Shown piece after piece: positions 14,280-22,118 of a stretch of 28,135 nucleotides of DNA. Made by a program: the position numbers and the translations under genes. The notes under the pieces are model-generated. The model was not told where the DNA came from and made no database searches. It saw only the letters and a list, made by a program, of their open reading frames with translations. The stretch lies in contig JAZBPJ010000160.1 in NCBI GenBank assembly GCA_036351575.1, positions 1-28,135 on the forward strand, in the 5' to 3' direction. The stretch's first letter is position 1, and the number at the start of each line of letters is the position of its first letter. This stretch comes from JABDPF01 sp036351575. GTDB lineage: Bacteria; Pseudomonadota; Gammaproteobacteria; Xanthomonadales; SZUA-36.

Positions 14280-15638
14280 TCAGAAAGCGTACTTGGCGGA
14301 GAACTGGAAACGGTCCAGGTCGCCGTCAGCGCCGCTCTCGACTTCCCGGTTGGCGCGCATGTACTCGATGCCGAAGTCCATCTTCGGAACCGGCGAGTAA
14401 ATCAGGTTCACGTGCAAGCTGCTCGCTTTCTTGGTCACGCCGGTGCCCGTGAGCTTAGTGTCGTTGTCGACCGTCAGGTAACCCAGGGTCACGTTGCTGC
14501 GCCACTTTTCGTTCCAGAAATGGCGGTAGGAACCGAAGATGCCGCTGGACTCGATCGCTTCCAGGCCGCCGTTGACGTCGACCACGGCGCCGTTGGCCGT
14601 GTTCAGGCCCATGTAACGGCCGAGGCCCTTGCCGGTACTGGCCATCCAGCGGAAATCATCTTTCTCGCCGATGCTGAACTTGCCGGACAGGCTGATACCG
14701 TAGCCGTTGGTCGAGTCGTCGACACCGGCGATGCAGCCGTCACAGGCCAGTTCGCGGAATATTCCGGCAACCGTGAAGCTGCCCCAGTCGCCGCTCATGT
14801 TATAGCGCGCAACGAGATCGGGCATCATGTTGCTGTCTCCGATCACGCGACCGCCGCCGCCGTAGGGCGTAATCGTGGTTTCCGAATTCTCTGCAGCGAA
14901 CTGCCAGTTGCCCATCGTGTAACGGATCATCGGCTGGCGGCCGAAGATCGTGGATTCTGCCGGACCGACGAAATCCAGGTTTTCAGGCAGCGCGCCAACG
15001 TTGAAGAACGTCATCCAGGTCTGGCCGAACAGCCAATTGTTGTACGTAAAGAAGGCGTGCCGTATGCGCGGTGACCAGGAGCTGGAGACGCGCTCGTTGC
15101 CCTGTCCGCTGAGCAGGAAGTCCATCTCGATAAAGGCCCGGACCGTGGCTCCGTTATCCAGGTTGTGCGTGGAGTTGAAGTTGAGACGAGATTCCTTGGC
15201 GTGCATGTCGAAATAGCTTTGGCTCTTGCCGCCAACCGGCACGGTTCCCGGAATGTAGAAATCGCGTCCGGCACCGGTGGACGGACCTCCGCTGTACCTG
15301 CTGTAGATGACATCGGTCTTGACGTAACCGCCGAACTTGTAGGAGTGCTTGTGTTCCTGTTCGGCGACCGCCGCCCTGTGCTCGGCCAGCAGTTCTTCCA
15401 TCTTTGCCTCGGCGACCGCTTCCGCCTGGGCCTCGATTTCCGCGGCGCTCGGGCCGGGGGCAGGGGCGGGCTCTTGCTGTTGCCGCAGCAACTGGCCGAC
15501 AAGCGCCTCGAGCTCGGCGATGCGTGCTTCGAGTTCCTCGACGCGGTCCCCGTCCGCGAAAACGTTGCCCGTGCTGCAGCCCAGGGCGGCCGCCACGGAC
15601 AGGCTGAGCAGTAATTTCTTGGTCGATTTCAGGGCCAT
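14280..15638 (-). CDS. DcaP-like trimeric outer-membrane porin
   Basis: This 452-residue protein starts with a signal peptide (MALKSTKKLLLSLSVAAALG onward, cut near residue 28). A short coiled-coil segment follows (DRVEELEARIAELEALVGQL, about 30-50), then an Ala/Pro/Glu-rich linker and, from about residue 105, a beta-barrel with many aromatic-flanked strands beginning YKFGGYVKTDVIY. The last residues are YAF, a C-terminal aromatic as used by the BAM machinery. N-terminal coiled coil plus barrel is the DcaP layout, a family that imports negatively charged small molecules such as dicarboxylates. The ATG at 15638 is preceded by GGAG at 8-base spacing; longer frames lack a signal peptide. It is divergent from a CrbR-like regulator gene, so it may supply carboxylates to the uptake system downstream. 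Confidence 0.85.
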   Translation of the reverse strand: MALKSTKKLLLSLSVAAALGCSTGNVFADGDRVEELEARIAELEALVGQLLRQQQEPAPAPGPSAAEIEAQAEAVAEAKMEELLAEHRAAVAEQEHKHSYKFGGYVKTDVIYSRYSGGPSTGAGRDFYIPGTVPVGGKSQSYFDMHAKESRLNFNSTHNLDNGATVRAFIEMDFLLSGQGNERVSSSWSPRIRHAFFTYNNWLFGQTWMTFFNVGALPENLDFVGPAESTIFGRQPMIRYTMGNWQFAAENSETTITPYGGGGRVIGDSNMMPDLVARYNMSGDWGSFTVAGIFRELACDGCIAGVDDSTNGYGISLSGKFSIGEKDDFRWMASTGKGLGRYMGLNTANGAVVDVNGGLEAIESSGIFGSYRHFWNEKWRSNVTLGYLTVDNDTKLTGTGVTKKASSLHVNLIYSPVPKMDFGIEYMRANREVESGADGDLDRFQFSAKYAF

Positions 15639-15755
15639 TTGAGCCTCTCCCATTTGCTTGTGTGCCAGTGAATCATGCGAAATTTGATGCACACAAGGTA
15701 TTAGCCTTTGGTCTAAAGCGGTCGCCCGCGAGAGTGGGCTGCCCGATGACTTCCT

Positions 15756-15769
15756 CATACTTTCGTATG
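15756..15769 (+). promoter_or_regulatory. Inverted repeat CATAC-TTTC-GTATG, candidate response-regulator box
   Basis: Perfect 5-bp arms flank a 4-base centre, 38 bp upstream of the response-regulator start and about 120 bp upstream of the porin start. It resembles the element at 19919-19934 in the other regulatory gap of this locus (TACTTT-CGTAT versus TACTTTAGTCGTAT). Binding by the CrbR-like protein is inference. Confidence 0.35.
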
Positions 15770-15806
15770 GTAGCTTTGGCGGTCCTTAGCTGGGAGAATT
15801 TGGATC

Positions 15807-16484
15807 ATGAACCGCTTGATTGCGCTGCAGGCCGAGACGGTGATCGTCGCTGACGACCACCCGTTGTTCCGTGCCGCGATCAAGGAGGCGCTCGAGGCGG
15901 ACCAGGGCGAGACCCGGTTCCTGGAAGCGTCGTCGTTTGAGAGCCTGCAGAAACTGGTGGACGAGCAGCAGGAAGTGGACCTGGTGCTGCTTGACCTGCA
16001 CATGCCGGGGGTCAGCGGTTTCGCCGGCCTCGTCTACCTGTGCAAGCGTTACCCCAGCGTACCCATCGTCATCATTTCCGCGAACGAGGACCCCGTCGTC
16101 ATTCGCCGGGCCCTGGAGCACGGCGCCGCCGGGTTCATTCCCAAGTCTTCGGGCATAGAGACCATCACGCAGGCGATCGCGGCCGTCCTGATGGGCGAGA
16201 TCTGGGTGCCGGAACAGATGGGCACGGCCCGTTCCGTTCAGAATACTTCAGAGCTGGAGATGGCGGAACGCATGTCGCAATTGACGCCGCAGCAGTTCAA
16301 AGTGCTGATGATGATGTCGCAGGGCCTGCTGAACAAGCAGATCGCTTTCGAGCTGGGTGTCTCCGAGGCGACCATCAAGGCGCACGTGACGGCGATCATG
16401 AACAAGCTGGGCGTCAGCAACCGCACGCAGGCGGTGGTCGCGGCCGGCAAACTGGCGGTAAACAACCCCAATACCAGGCTTTAG
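15807..16484 (+). CDS. crbR: LuxR/NarL-type response regulator, CrbR/ErdR-like
   Basis: This 225-residue regulator has a receiver domain (about 10-130) with the acidic pair in VADDHP, phosphoacceptor D63 in LLDLHMPG, conserved Ser in IIISAN and lysine in IPKSS. A GerE-type helix-turn-helix follows (about 155-215): LTPQQFKVLMMMSQGLLNKQIAFELGVSE in two overlapping parts and ATIKAHVTAIMNKLGV. The position beside a kinase with a symporter-like sensor and a sodium:solute symporter matches the CrbS/CrbR (ErdR) acetate-switch systems, in which the regulator activates acyl-CoA synthetase and carboxylate uptake genes. It converges with the kinase gene (16 bp between stops), so the pair is not cotranscribed. 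The symbol reflects context as well as sequence. Confidence 0.85.
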   Translation: MNRLIALQAETVIVADDHPLFRAAIKEALEADQGETRFLEASSFESLQKLVDEQQEVDLVLLDLHMPGVSGFAGLVYLCKRYPSVPIVIISANEDPVVIRRALEHGAAGFIPKSSGIETITQAIAAVLMGEIWVPEQMGTARSVQNTSELEMAERMSQLTPQQFKVLMMMSQGLLNKQIAFELGVSEATIKAHVTAIMNKLGVSNRTQAVVAAGKLAVNNPNTRL

Positions 16485-16500
16485 AAGCCCTGGCGGCCCG

Positions 16501-19500
16501 TTACATGTTTTTCATCGTGTTGGTCATCAATGCCCGCAGCGCGGCCGGCTTGATCGGTTTTCGCAGCAGTCCGTAACCGCGCTCCCGGACCGTTTCCTCC
16601 AGGTCCGGAGACCGGTCCGCGGTAATGATGATCGCGGGCAGCGGGGCGCCATTGAGTTCGTCCAGTTTTTGCATCACGTCCAGGCCGACCAGGCCGCCGC
16701 CCAGGTGGTGATCGACCAGCGCCAGGTCCGGCGCGCCGTATTCCTGCAGCCGGGCGATCGCCTGTTCCTGGTTTTCGGCCAGCATGACCTTGCAGCCCCA
16801 GCGGTCGAGCAGCAGGTTCATGCCTTCGAGGATATCCGGCTCGTTGTCCAGGCACAGGACCCGCAAGCCCTTCAGCCCGGCATGCTCGCCCTTGACCGCG
16901 ACCGGCTGGCTTTGCCGCTCGAGGTTCTCTTCGGTCGCAATCGGCACGGTGATGGCGAAACGGCTGCCGCGCCCCGGCCGTGAACGCACCCCCATGGGGT
17001 GGTCGAGCATGCGTGCGATGCGCTCACAGATCGCCAGGCCCAGGCCGAGCCCCCGCTCATCGAGCTGCTCGGCGTAATCGAGTCGCTGGAACTCCTGGAA
17101 AATCGCCTCGGCATCGCTTTCAGCGATCCCGACGCCGGTGTCCCATACGCTGATTCGCAAGGTGTTTCCGCGCCGCTGGCAGCCCAGCAGGACACCGCCC
17201 GATTCGGTGTAGCGAATGGCGTTGGAAAGAAAGTTCTGCAGAATGCGGTAGAGCAGGGTCCGGTCGCTGTAAATGAAATGCGGGCATTCGCGGACGCGCA
17301 GCTGCAGGTTCTTGCCGGCGGCTATGGCCTTGAACCGGCGGCGCAGCTGCTCAAATATGTCAGCTGCTTCAATGGCCTCGGGTTCCGGTTCGTACATGCC
17401 CGAGTCCAGCTTGGAAATGTCCAGCAGGGCGCCGAGCAGTTCCTCTGCCGCCGTCAGGCTGCGGTCCACGCGCTTGACCAGGCGGGCCTGCTCGCTGTCT
17501 CCTTCGCCGCTCTGCTGGCGCAGAACCGAAGCGAACAGGCGCGCGGCGTTCATCGGCTGCAGCAGGTCGTGGCTGGCGGCCGCGAGGAAACGCGTTTTGC
17601 TGCGGTTGGCGCGTTCCGCCGTTTCCCGTGCTTCCTCCAGTTCGCGGATCGCTTCACGCAGTTCCCGGGTGCGCTGCTGAACGCGATGTTCCAGGGTCTC
17701 GTTGATGACCTGCAGTTCGTTTTCGATATCCTTGAAATGCGTGATGTCCGTGAACGTCGTCACGTAGCCGCCGCCGGGCAAAGGGTTTCCCTGGATTTCG
17801 ATGACGCGGCCGTCCAGCCAGTCGCGCTCGAAACGGTACGGCTGCCGACCGCGCAGCAGGTTGAGTCGTTTCTGTACAGCGGCCTTGTTGTCGCCGCCCT
17901 CGATCAGGCCGCGGCGCGCATTGATTCGAATGAGTTCTTCGACGGGCTGCCCGAGATAAACCGTGTCGGCCGGGTAATCCATGAGTTCGATGTAGCTGCG
18001 GTTCCATCCGACCAGCCTCAGGTTCCGGTCGACCACCGCGACGCCCTGGGCCATGTTGTCCAGTGTGGATTCCAGCAATTCGCGGTTGAACTGAACGGCC
18101 TGCGAGGTTTTGTCAAGCAGTTCAAGCACGCCCTCCGGTCCGAGTCCACGGTGGTACAGCGCGGAGGCCAGAACGGTGCGGGCCGATGCAGAACCGATCG
18201 AACCGGCCAGTAGCCGTTCTCCGAACTGGACCGTGGCGGGTGTCGCGAGCGCGCCCGGGTCCGGTGCGCTCGTTTGCAGGTGTGTCCGGAGTGCTTCACG
18301 CGTGCGCTCGGCCCCGAGGAACTGCCCGATCGTGGTTTCGAGGTCCCCCAGCGTTATCATTCCGCCTTCTTCGTCACGCTTTCTGCTTTTCTGACGGTCG
18401 GCGGCCTCATGCCTGAACAGCAGCGAGACGAAAACAAGCATCGTGGCGTTGGCCGCGAGGGACCACGCAGCGCCCTCGTTGAATGAAACGGCCAGCAAAC
18501 CCTCACGCGCGGCCCCGGTGAACGAGGGCAGCAGCAGGAACATGAACCAGGTTCCGACACCCGTGATCAGTCCGGCCAGGGCTCCGGCACGGTTGGCTCC
18601 GGACCAGTAGAGTCCGATCAGCATGGCGGGGGCGAACTGGGCTGCTGCTGAAAACGAAAGCAGCCCGATCTGCGCCAGAGGAACACCCGCCTCGATGGCC
18701 TGGTAATACAGGTAGGCGATCAGCGTGATCGTGAGGATGGATATCCGCCTGACGTTCAGAAGGGTGCGGGAGAGATCGGTTTCCCTGTGCTTGCCCAGCA
18801 GGCCGCTGCGCAGGAGCAGAGGCATAACGATGTCGTTGCTGACCATGATCGCCAGAGCGACGGTGGCCACGATGACCATGCCGGTTGCGGCGGAAAAACC
18901 GCCCAGGAAGGCGAGCACGGCCAGCCCGTCACGTTCGAACGCGAGCGGCAGCGCCAGCACGTAGCTGTCCGGGTGGATGTCCTGGCCGGCGAACTGCTCC
19001 AGCCCTGCCAGGGCGATCGGCACGGCGAAAACCGCGAAAACAGCGAGGTAGGCGGGAAACAGCCAGCGTGCGACCTGGATGTCACGGGGCTGCCTGAACT
19101 CGACGATGGCAACGTGAAACTGGCGCGGCAGGCACAGGATGGCGACCATCGCCAGCACCAGCTGCACCGCGAAACCTTCCGGCAGCCGCCACGGTGAAAA
19201 CAGCTCCTGGTACTCGCGGTTCGCACGCACCGTGGCGGCGACATCACCAAAGCCGTCAAAAACGCCGAAGATTACAAACAGTCCAAGGGCAAGAAACGCC
19301 AGCAGCTTGACCAGCGACTCCAGTGCGATGGCCCACATCAGGCCGCGATGGTGTTCGCTGGCGTCCATGTTCCGGGTGCCGAAAAGGATGGCGAACAGCG
19401 CCAGCGCCAGCGCGATGTACAGCGCCAGGTTGGCGGGCAGTTCCATGCCGTCGCTCGCGGACTGCGTGATGACTTCCAGGCCGGTGTTGATGCCTTTCAG

Positions 19501-19905
19501 CTGCAAGGCGATATAGGGAACCGACCCGATCACGGCAGCGACCGTGACCAGTACAGCGATGGTATGGCTGCGGCCGTAACGAAATGCGATGTAGTCCGCA
19601 ATGGACGTGATGCGCTGGTGCTGGGCGTCCAGGGCGATGCGACGCAAAACATCGGCGCCGAGGAGCATCATCAGGATGGGTCCGAGATAGATCGGCAGGT
19701 AGCCCCAGCCCGTCGTGGCGGCGCTTCCCACCGCGCCGTAGAACGTCCAGGACGTGCAGTAAACCGCCAGCGACAGTGCATAAATGACAGCCTGGATATT
19801 GCGGTGATCACGCGCGATGCGCATCCGGTCGCCGATCCACGCAACCGCGAACAGCAGGCCCATGTAAGCCAGCGCGGTCAGCATCAGGGACCAGGAATTG
19901 AGCAT
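16501..19905 (-). CDS. crbS: Hybrid sensor histidine kinase with N-terminal sodium:solute symporter-like domain, CrbS-like
   Basis: This 1134-residue inner-membrane protein begins with an SLC5/PutP-like block of about 13 helices (1-495), then a STAC-like linker (about 505-605) and a PAS domain (about 620-735, DNMAQGVAVVDRNLRLVGWN). A coiled coil leads into HisKA with phosphorylated H779 in AASHDLLQPM, a HATPase domain (about 880-990) with the N box FLSNAIRY and the G boxes WDTGVGI and GLGLAICERI, and a C-terminal receiver with D1065 in LALVDHHLGG. This is the CrbS/MxtR architecture, where the transporter-like part is thought to couple substrate to signalling. The receiver makes it a hybrid kinase, so transfer to the separate regulator may use its own D1065 for tuning. 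The start at 19905 lacks a clear Shine-Dalgarno sequence. It is divergent from the symporter operon. Confidence 0.93.
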   Translation of the reverse strand: MLNSWSLMLTALAYMGLLFAVAWIGDRMRIARDHRNIQAVIYALSLAVYCTSWTFYGAVGSAATTGWGYLPIYLGPILMMLLGADVLRRIALDAQHQRITSIADYIAFRYGRSHTIAVLVTVAAVIGSVPYIALQLKGINTGLEVITQSASDGMELPANLALYIALALALFAILFGTRNMDASEHHRGLMWAIALESLVKLLAFLALGLFVIFGVFDGFGDVAATVRANREYQELFSPWRLPEGFAVQLVLAMVAILCLPRQFHVAIVEFRQPRDIQVARWLFPAYLAVFAVFAVPIALAGLEQFAGQDIHPDSYVLALPLAFERDGLAVLAFLGGFSAATGMVIVATVALAIMVSNDIVMPLLLRSGLLGKHRETDLSRTLLNVRRISILTITLIAYLYYQAIEAGVPLAQIGLLSFSAAAQFAPAMLIGLYWSGANRAGALAGLITGVGTWFMFLLLPSFTGAAREGLLAVSFNEGAAWSLAANATMLVFVSLLFRHEAADRQKSRKRDEEGGMITLGDLETTIGQFLGAERTREALRTHLQTSAPDPGALATPATVQFGERLLAGSIGSASARTVLASALYHRGLGPEGVLELLDKTSQAVQFNRELLESTLDNMAQGVAVVDRNLRLVGWNRSYIELMDYPADTVYLGQPVEELIRINARRGLIEGGDNKAAVQKRLNLLRGRQPYRFERDWLDGRVIEIQGNPLPGGGYVTTFTDITHFKDIENELQVINETLEHRVQQRTRELREAIRELEEARETAERANRSKTRFLAAASHDLLQPMNAARLFASVLRQQSGEGDSEQARLVKRVDRSLTAAEELLGALLDISKLDSGMYEPEPEAIEAADIFEQLRRRFKAIAAGKNLQLRVRECPHFIYSDRTLLYRILQNFLSNAIRYTESGGVLLGCQRRGNTLRISVWDTGVGIAESDAEAIFQEFQRLDYAEQLDERGLGLGLAICERIARMLDHPMGVRSRPGRGSRFAITVPIATEENLERQSQPVAVKGEHAGLKGLRVLCLDNEPDILEGMNLLLDRWGCKVMLAENQEQAIARLQEYGAPDLALVDHHLGGGLVGLDVMQKLDELNGAPLPAIIITADRSPDLEETVRERGYGLLRKPIKPAALRALMTNTMKNM

Positions 19906-19918
19906 ATGCAGTTACGTT

Positions 19919-19934
19919 ATACGACTAAAGTAGG
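19919..19934. promoter_or_regulatory. Candidate activator site in the kinase/symporter divergent region
   Basis: ATACGACTAAAGTAGG lies 12 bp upstream of a -35-like TTGACC (19947-19952) that faces the DUF4212-symporter genes; no good -10 follows, as expected for an activator-dependent promoter. Its reverse complement resembles the inverted repeat at 15756-15769 with a three-base insertion. The CrbR-like regulator is the obvious candidate to bind, but this is inference. Confidence 0.35.
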
Positions 19935-19996
19935 GGCGTGAAAAAATTGACCGCAACGTAACATAGCCATCGGGAAACTACCATTGGAGAGACCCC

Positions 19997-20254
19997 ATGA
20001 GTGATAAAAGCGGTCAAGCTTATTGGCGCGCGAACCTGAAACTGATCATGCTCTGCCTGGTGGTCTGGTTCGTCGTGTCCTACCTGTTCGGAATCCTGCT
20101 CGTCGATCAGCTCAACGCGATCAGCATCGGCGGCTACCAGCTCGGTTTCTGGTTCGCCCAGCAGGGCTCCATTTACGTATTTGTCGTCCTGATCTTTTTC
20201 TATGCCTGGCGCATGAACAAGCTGGACCGGCAATTTGACGTTCACGAAGACTGA
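19997..20254 (+). CDS. DUF4212 small subunit of a sodium:solute symporter
   Basis: This 85-residue membrane protein has two helices (about 14-35 and 52-70) and the DUF4212 signatures AYWRANLKLI, SIGGYQLGFWFAQQGSIYVF and a C-terminal DRQFDVHED. In this family the small protein is always encoded next to a large SLC5-type subunit and is thought to be its partner. The start has GGAGAG upstream at suitable spacing. It is 11 bp from the large-subunit gene, clearly one operon. Confidence 0.93.
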   Translation: MSDKSGQAYWRANLKLIMLCLVVWFVVSYLFGILLVDQLNAISIGGYQLGFWFAQQGSIYVFVVLIFFYAWRMNKLDRQFDVHED

Positions 20255-20259
20255 GGAGG
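20254..20259 (+). promoter_or_regulatory. Strong Shine-Dalgarno sequence fixing the symporter start
   Basis: AGGAGG overlaps the end of the DUF4212 stop codon and lies six bases before ATG 20266. It excludes the in-frame TTG at 20260, which directly abuts the Shine-Dalgarno sequence. Confidence 0.8.
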
Positions 20260-20265
20260 TTGACA

Positions 20266-22047
20266 ATGGATCTTCAAACAATGACCTACCTCGTCGTCGG
20301 CGCCACCTTTGCGCTGTACATCGGTATCGCGATCTGGTCGCGTGCCGGAACCACGGGCGAGTTCTACGTTGCCGGCGCCGGTGTTCACCCGGTCGCCAAC
20401 GGCATGGCCACGGCGGCCGACTGGATGTCGGCGGCTTCGTTCATATCGATGGCCGGCCTCATCGCCTTTCTCGGTTACGACGCCTCGGTCTACCTGATGG
20501 GCTGGACCGGCGGCTACGTTTTGCTGGCCCTGCTGCTGGCGCCGTACCTGCGAAAGTTCGGCAAGTTCACCGTTCCGGAATTCGTCGGCGACCGTTTTTA
20601 TTCCAAGGGCGCCCGGCTGGTGGCCGTGATCTGCCTGATCGTCGCTTCCATCACCTACGTTATTGGCCAGATGAAGGGCGTCGGTGTGGCTTTTGGCCGC
20701 TTCCTCGAAGTCGATTTCGAGGTTGGCGTGATGGTGGGTATGGCGATCGTATTCGTCTACGCGGTACTCGGCGGCATGAAGGGCATCACCTACACGCAGA
20801 TCGCACAGTATTGCGTGCTGATTTTTGCTTACACCGTTCCGGCGGTTTTCATCTCGCTGAACCTGACCGGCAATCCCGTGCCGCAGCTCGGCCTGGGTAG
20901 TACGATGTCGGACGGTTCCGGTGTTCTGCTGCTGGACAAGCTGGACCAGGTCGTAACCGATCTCGGGTTCGCGGCGTACACCGCGCAGAAGGGCAGTACG
21001 CTCAACATGTTCCTGCTGACCCTGTCACTGATGATCGGAACGGCCGGATTGCCGCACGTGATCATTCGCTTTTTCACGGTGCCGAAAGTCGCCGATGCGC
21101 GCACGTCGGCCGGCTGGGCGCTGGTCTTCATCGCCATCCTGTACACGACGGCACCGGCGGTCGGCGCCATGGCGCGTCTGAACCTGATCGAGACCATCCA
21201 GACCGGTCCCGTGGGCGAAGAGACGGCCAACATCAAGATGAGCGATGTGCCGGACTGGATGAACAACTGGAAGACTACCGGTCTTCTCGACTGGGAAGAC
21301 AAGAACGGCGATGGCCGCATCCAGTACTACAACGACGGTGACGCGGAGTTTGCCGCCAAAGCCGAATCCTTTGGCTGGACCGGAAACGAGATGACCAAGG
21401 TCGACCGCGACATCATGGTCCTGGCCAACCCGGAAATTGCCAATCTTCCCAACTGGGTGATTGCACTGGTCGCGGCGGGCGGTCTCGCTGCAGCGCTGTC
21501 GACGGCTGCAGGGTTGCTGCTGGCCATTTCCTCGGCCATTTCGCATGACCTGCTCAAGGGCATGATCGCGCCGGATATCTCGGAGAAGAAGGAACTTCTG
21601 GCCAGCCGTATCGCGATGGCGGGCGCCATCCTGGTTGCCGGCTACCTGGGCATGAATCCACCGGGCTTCGCGGCCCAGGTGGTGGCGCTGGCATTCGGCC
21701 TGGCGGCGTCGTCCATCTTCCCGGTCCTGATGATGGGCATCTTCAACAAGAACATGAACCGTGAAGGGGCGATCGTCGGCATGCTGGCAGGCCTCCTGTC
21801 CACGCTGATCTATATCTTCTGGTTCAAGGGCTGGTTCTTCATACCGGAAACCAACATGGCGCCGAACACGGCAGACCATTGGTTCCTGGGTATCTCGCCG
21901 GAGGCATTCGGTGCGGTTGGCGCACTGATCAACTTCGTCGTCGCCTGGGCGGTATCGAAGGTGACCGCCGCTCCGCCGGAAAACATCCAGCACCTGGTAG
22001 AGGACATCCGTGTTCCGAAGGGCGCATCCGCGGCCGTGGAGCATTGA
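20266..22047 (+). CDS. Sodium:solute symporter large subunit, VC_2705 subfamily (ActP-like)
   Basis: This 593-residue inner-membrane protein of the SLC5/SSS family probably imports acetate or another small carboxylate with Na+. The N terminus has the first helices with GEFYVAGAGVHPVANGMATA and DWMSAASFISMAGLIAF, matching the sodium-site region of ActP/PutP. About 13 helices are spread along the chain. A large soluble insertion (about 310-390) carries DKNGDGRIQYYNDGD, which looks like an EF-hand-type calcium loop (D-x-N-x-D-G-x-I). The combination with a DUF4212 gene defines the VC_2705 subfamily. It lies in a two-gene operon ended by a strong terminator and divergent from the CrbS-like kinase. 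Confidence 0.92.
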   Translation: MDLQTMTYLVVGATFALYIGIAIWSRAGTTGEFYVAGAGVHPVANGMATAADWMSAASFISMAGLIAFLGYDASVYLMGWTGGYVLLALLLAPYLRKFGKFTVPEFVGDRFYSKGARLVAVICLIVASITYVIGQMKGVGVAFGRFLEVDFEVGVMVGMAIVFVYAVLGGMKGITYTQIAQYCVLIFAYTVPAVFISLNLTGNPVPQLGLGSTMSDGSGVLLLDKLDQVVTDLGFAAYTAQKGSTLNMFLLTLSLMIGTAGLPHVIIRFFTVPKVADARTSAGWALVFIAILYTTAPAVGAMARLNLIETIQTGPVGEETANIKMSDVPDWMNNWKTTGLLDWEDKNGDGRIQYYNDGDAEFAAKAESFGWTGNEMTKVDRDIMVLANPEIANLPNWVIALVAAGGLAAALSTAAGLLLAISSAISHDLLKGMIAPDISEKKELLASRIAMAGAILVAGYLGMNPPGFAAQVVALAFGLAASSIFPVLMMGIFNKNMNREGAIVGMLAGLLSTLIYIFWFKGWFFIPETNMAPNTADHWFLGISPEAFGAVGALINFVVAWAVSKVTAAPPENIQHLVEDIRVPKGASAAVEH

Positions 22048-22072
22048 TCCCGATAAGCACTTTGAAAGAAAC

Positions 22073-22102
22073 GGGGGCCGGTCTCACGATCGGCCCTTTT
22101 TT
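22073..22102 (+). terminator. Rho-independent terminator of the symporter operon
   Basis: GGGCCGGTC pairs with GATCGGCCC (nine pairs including one G-T) around a TCAC loop and is followed by TTTTTT. It begins about 27 bp past the symporter stop and ends 16 bp before the next start codon, so the DUF294 gene needs its own promoter or read-through. Confidence 0.9.
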
Positions 22103-22118
22103 CTACTAGAATTCCCAT

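Noticed and set aside
14219..14452. Small rightward open frame over the porin terminator and 3' end
   Set aside because: It runs through a clear terminator hairpin and is antisense to the porin gene; no ribosome site or family pattern supports it.
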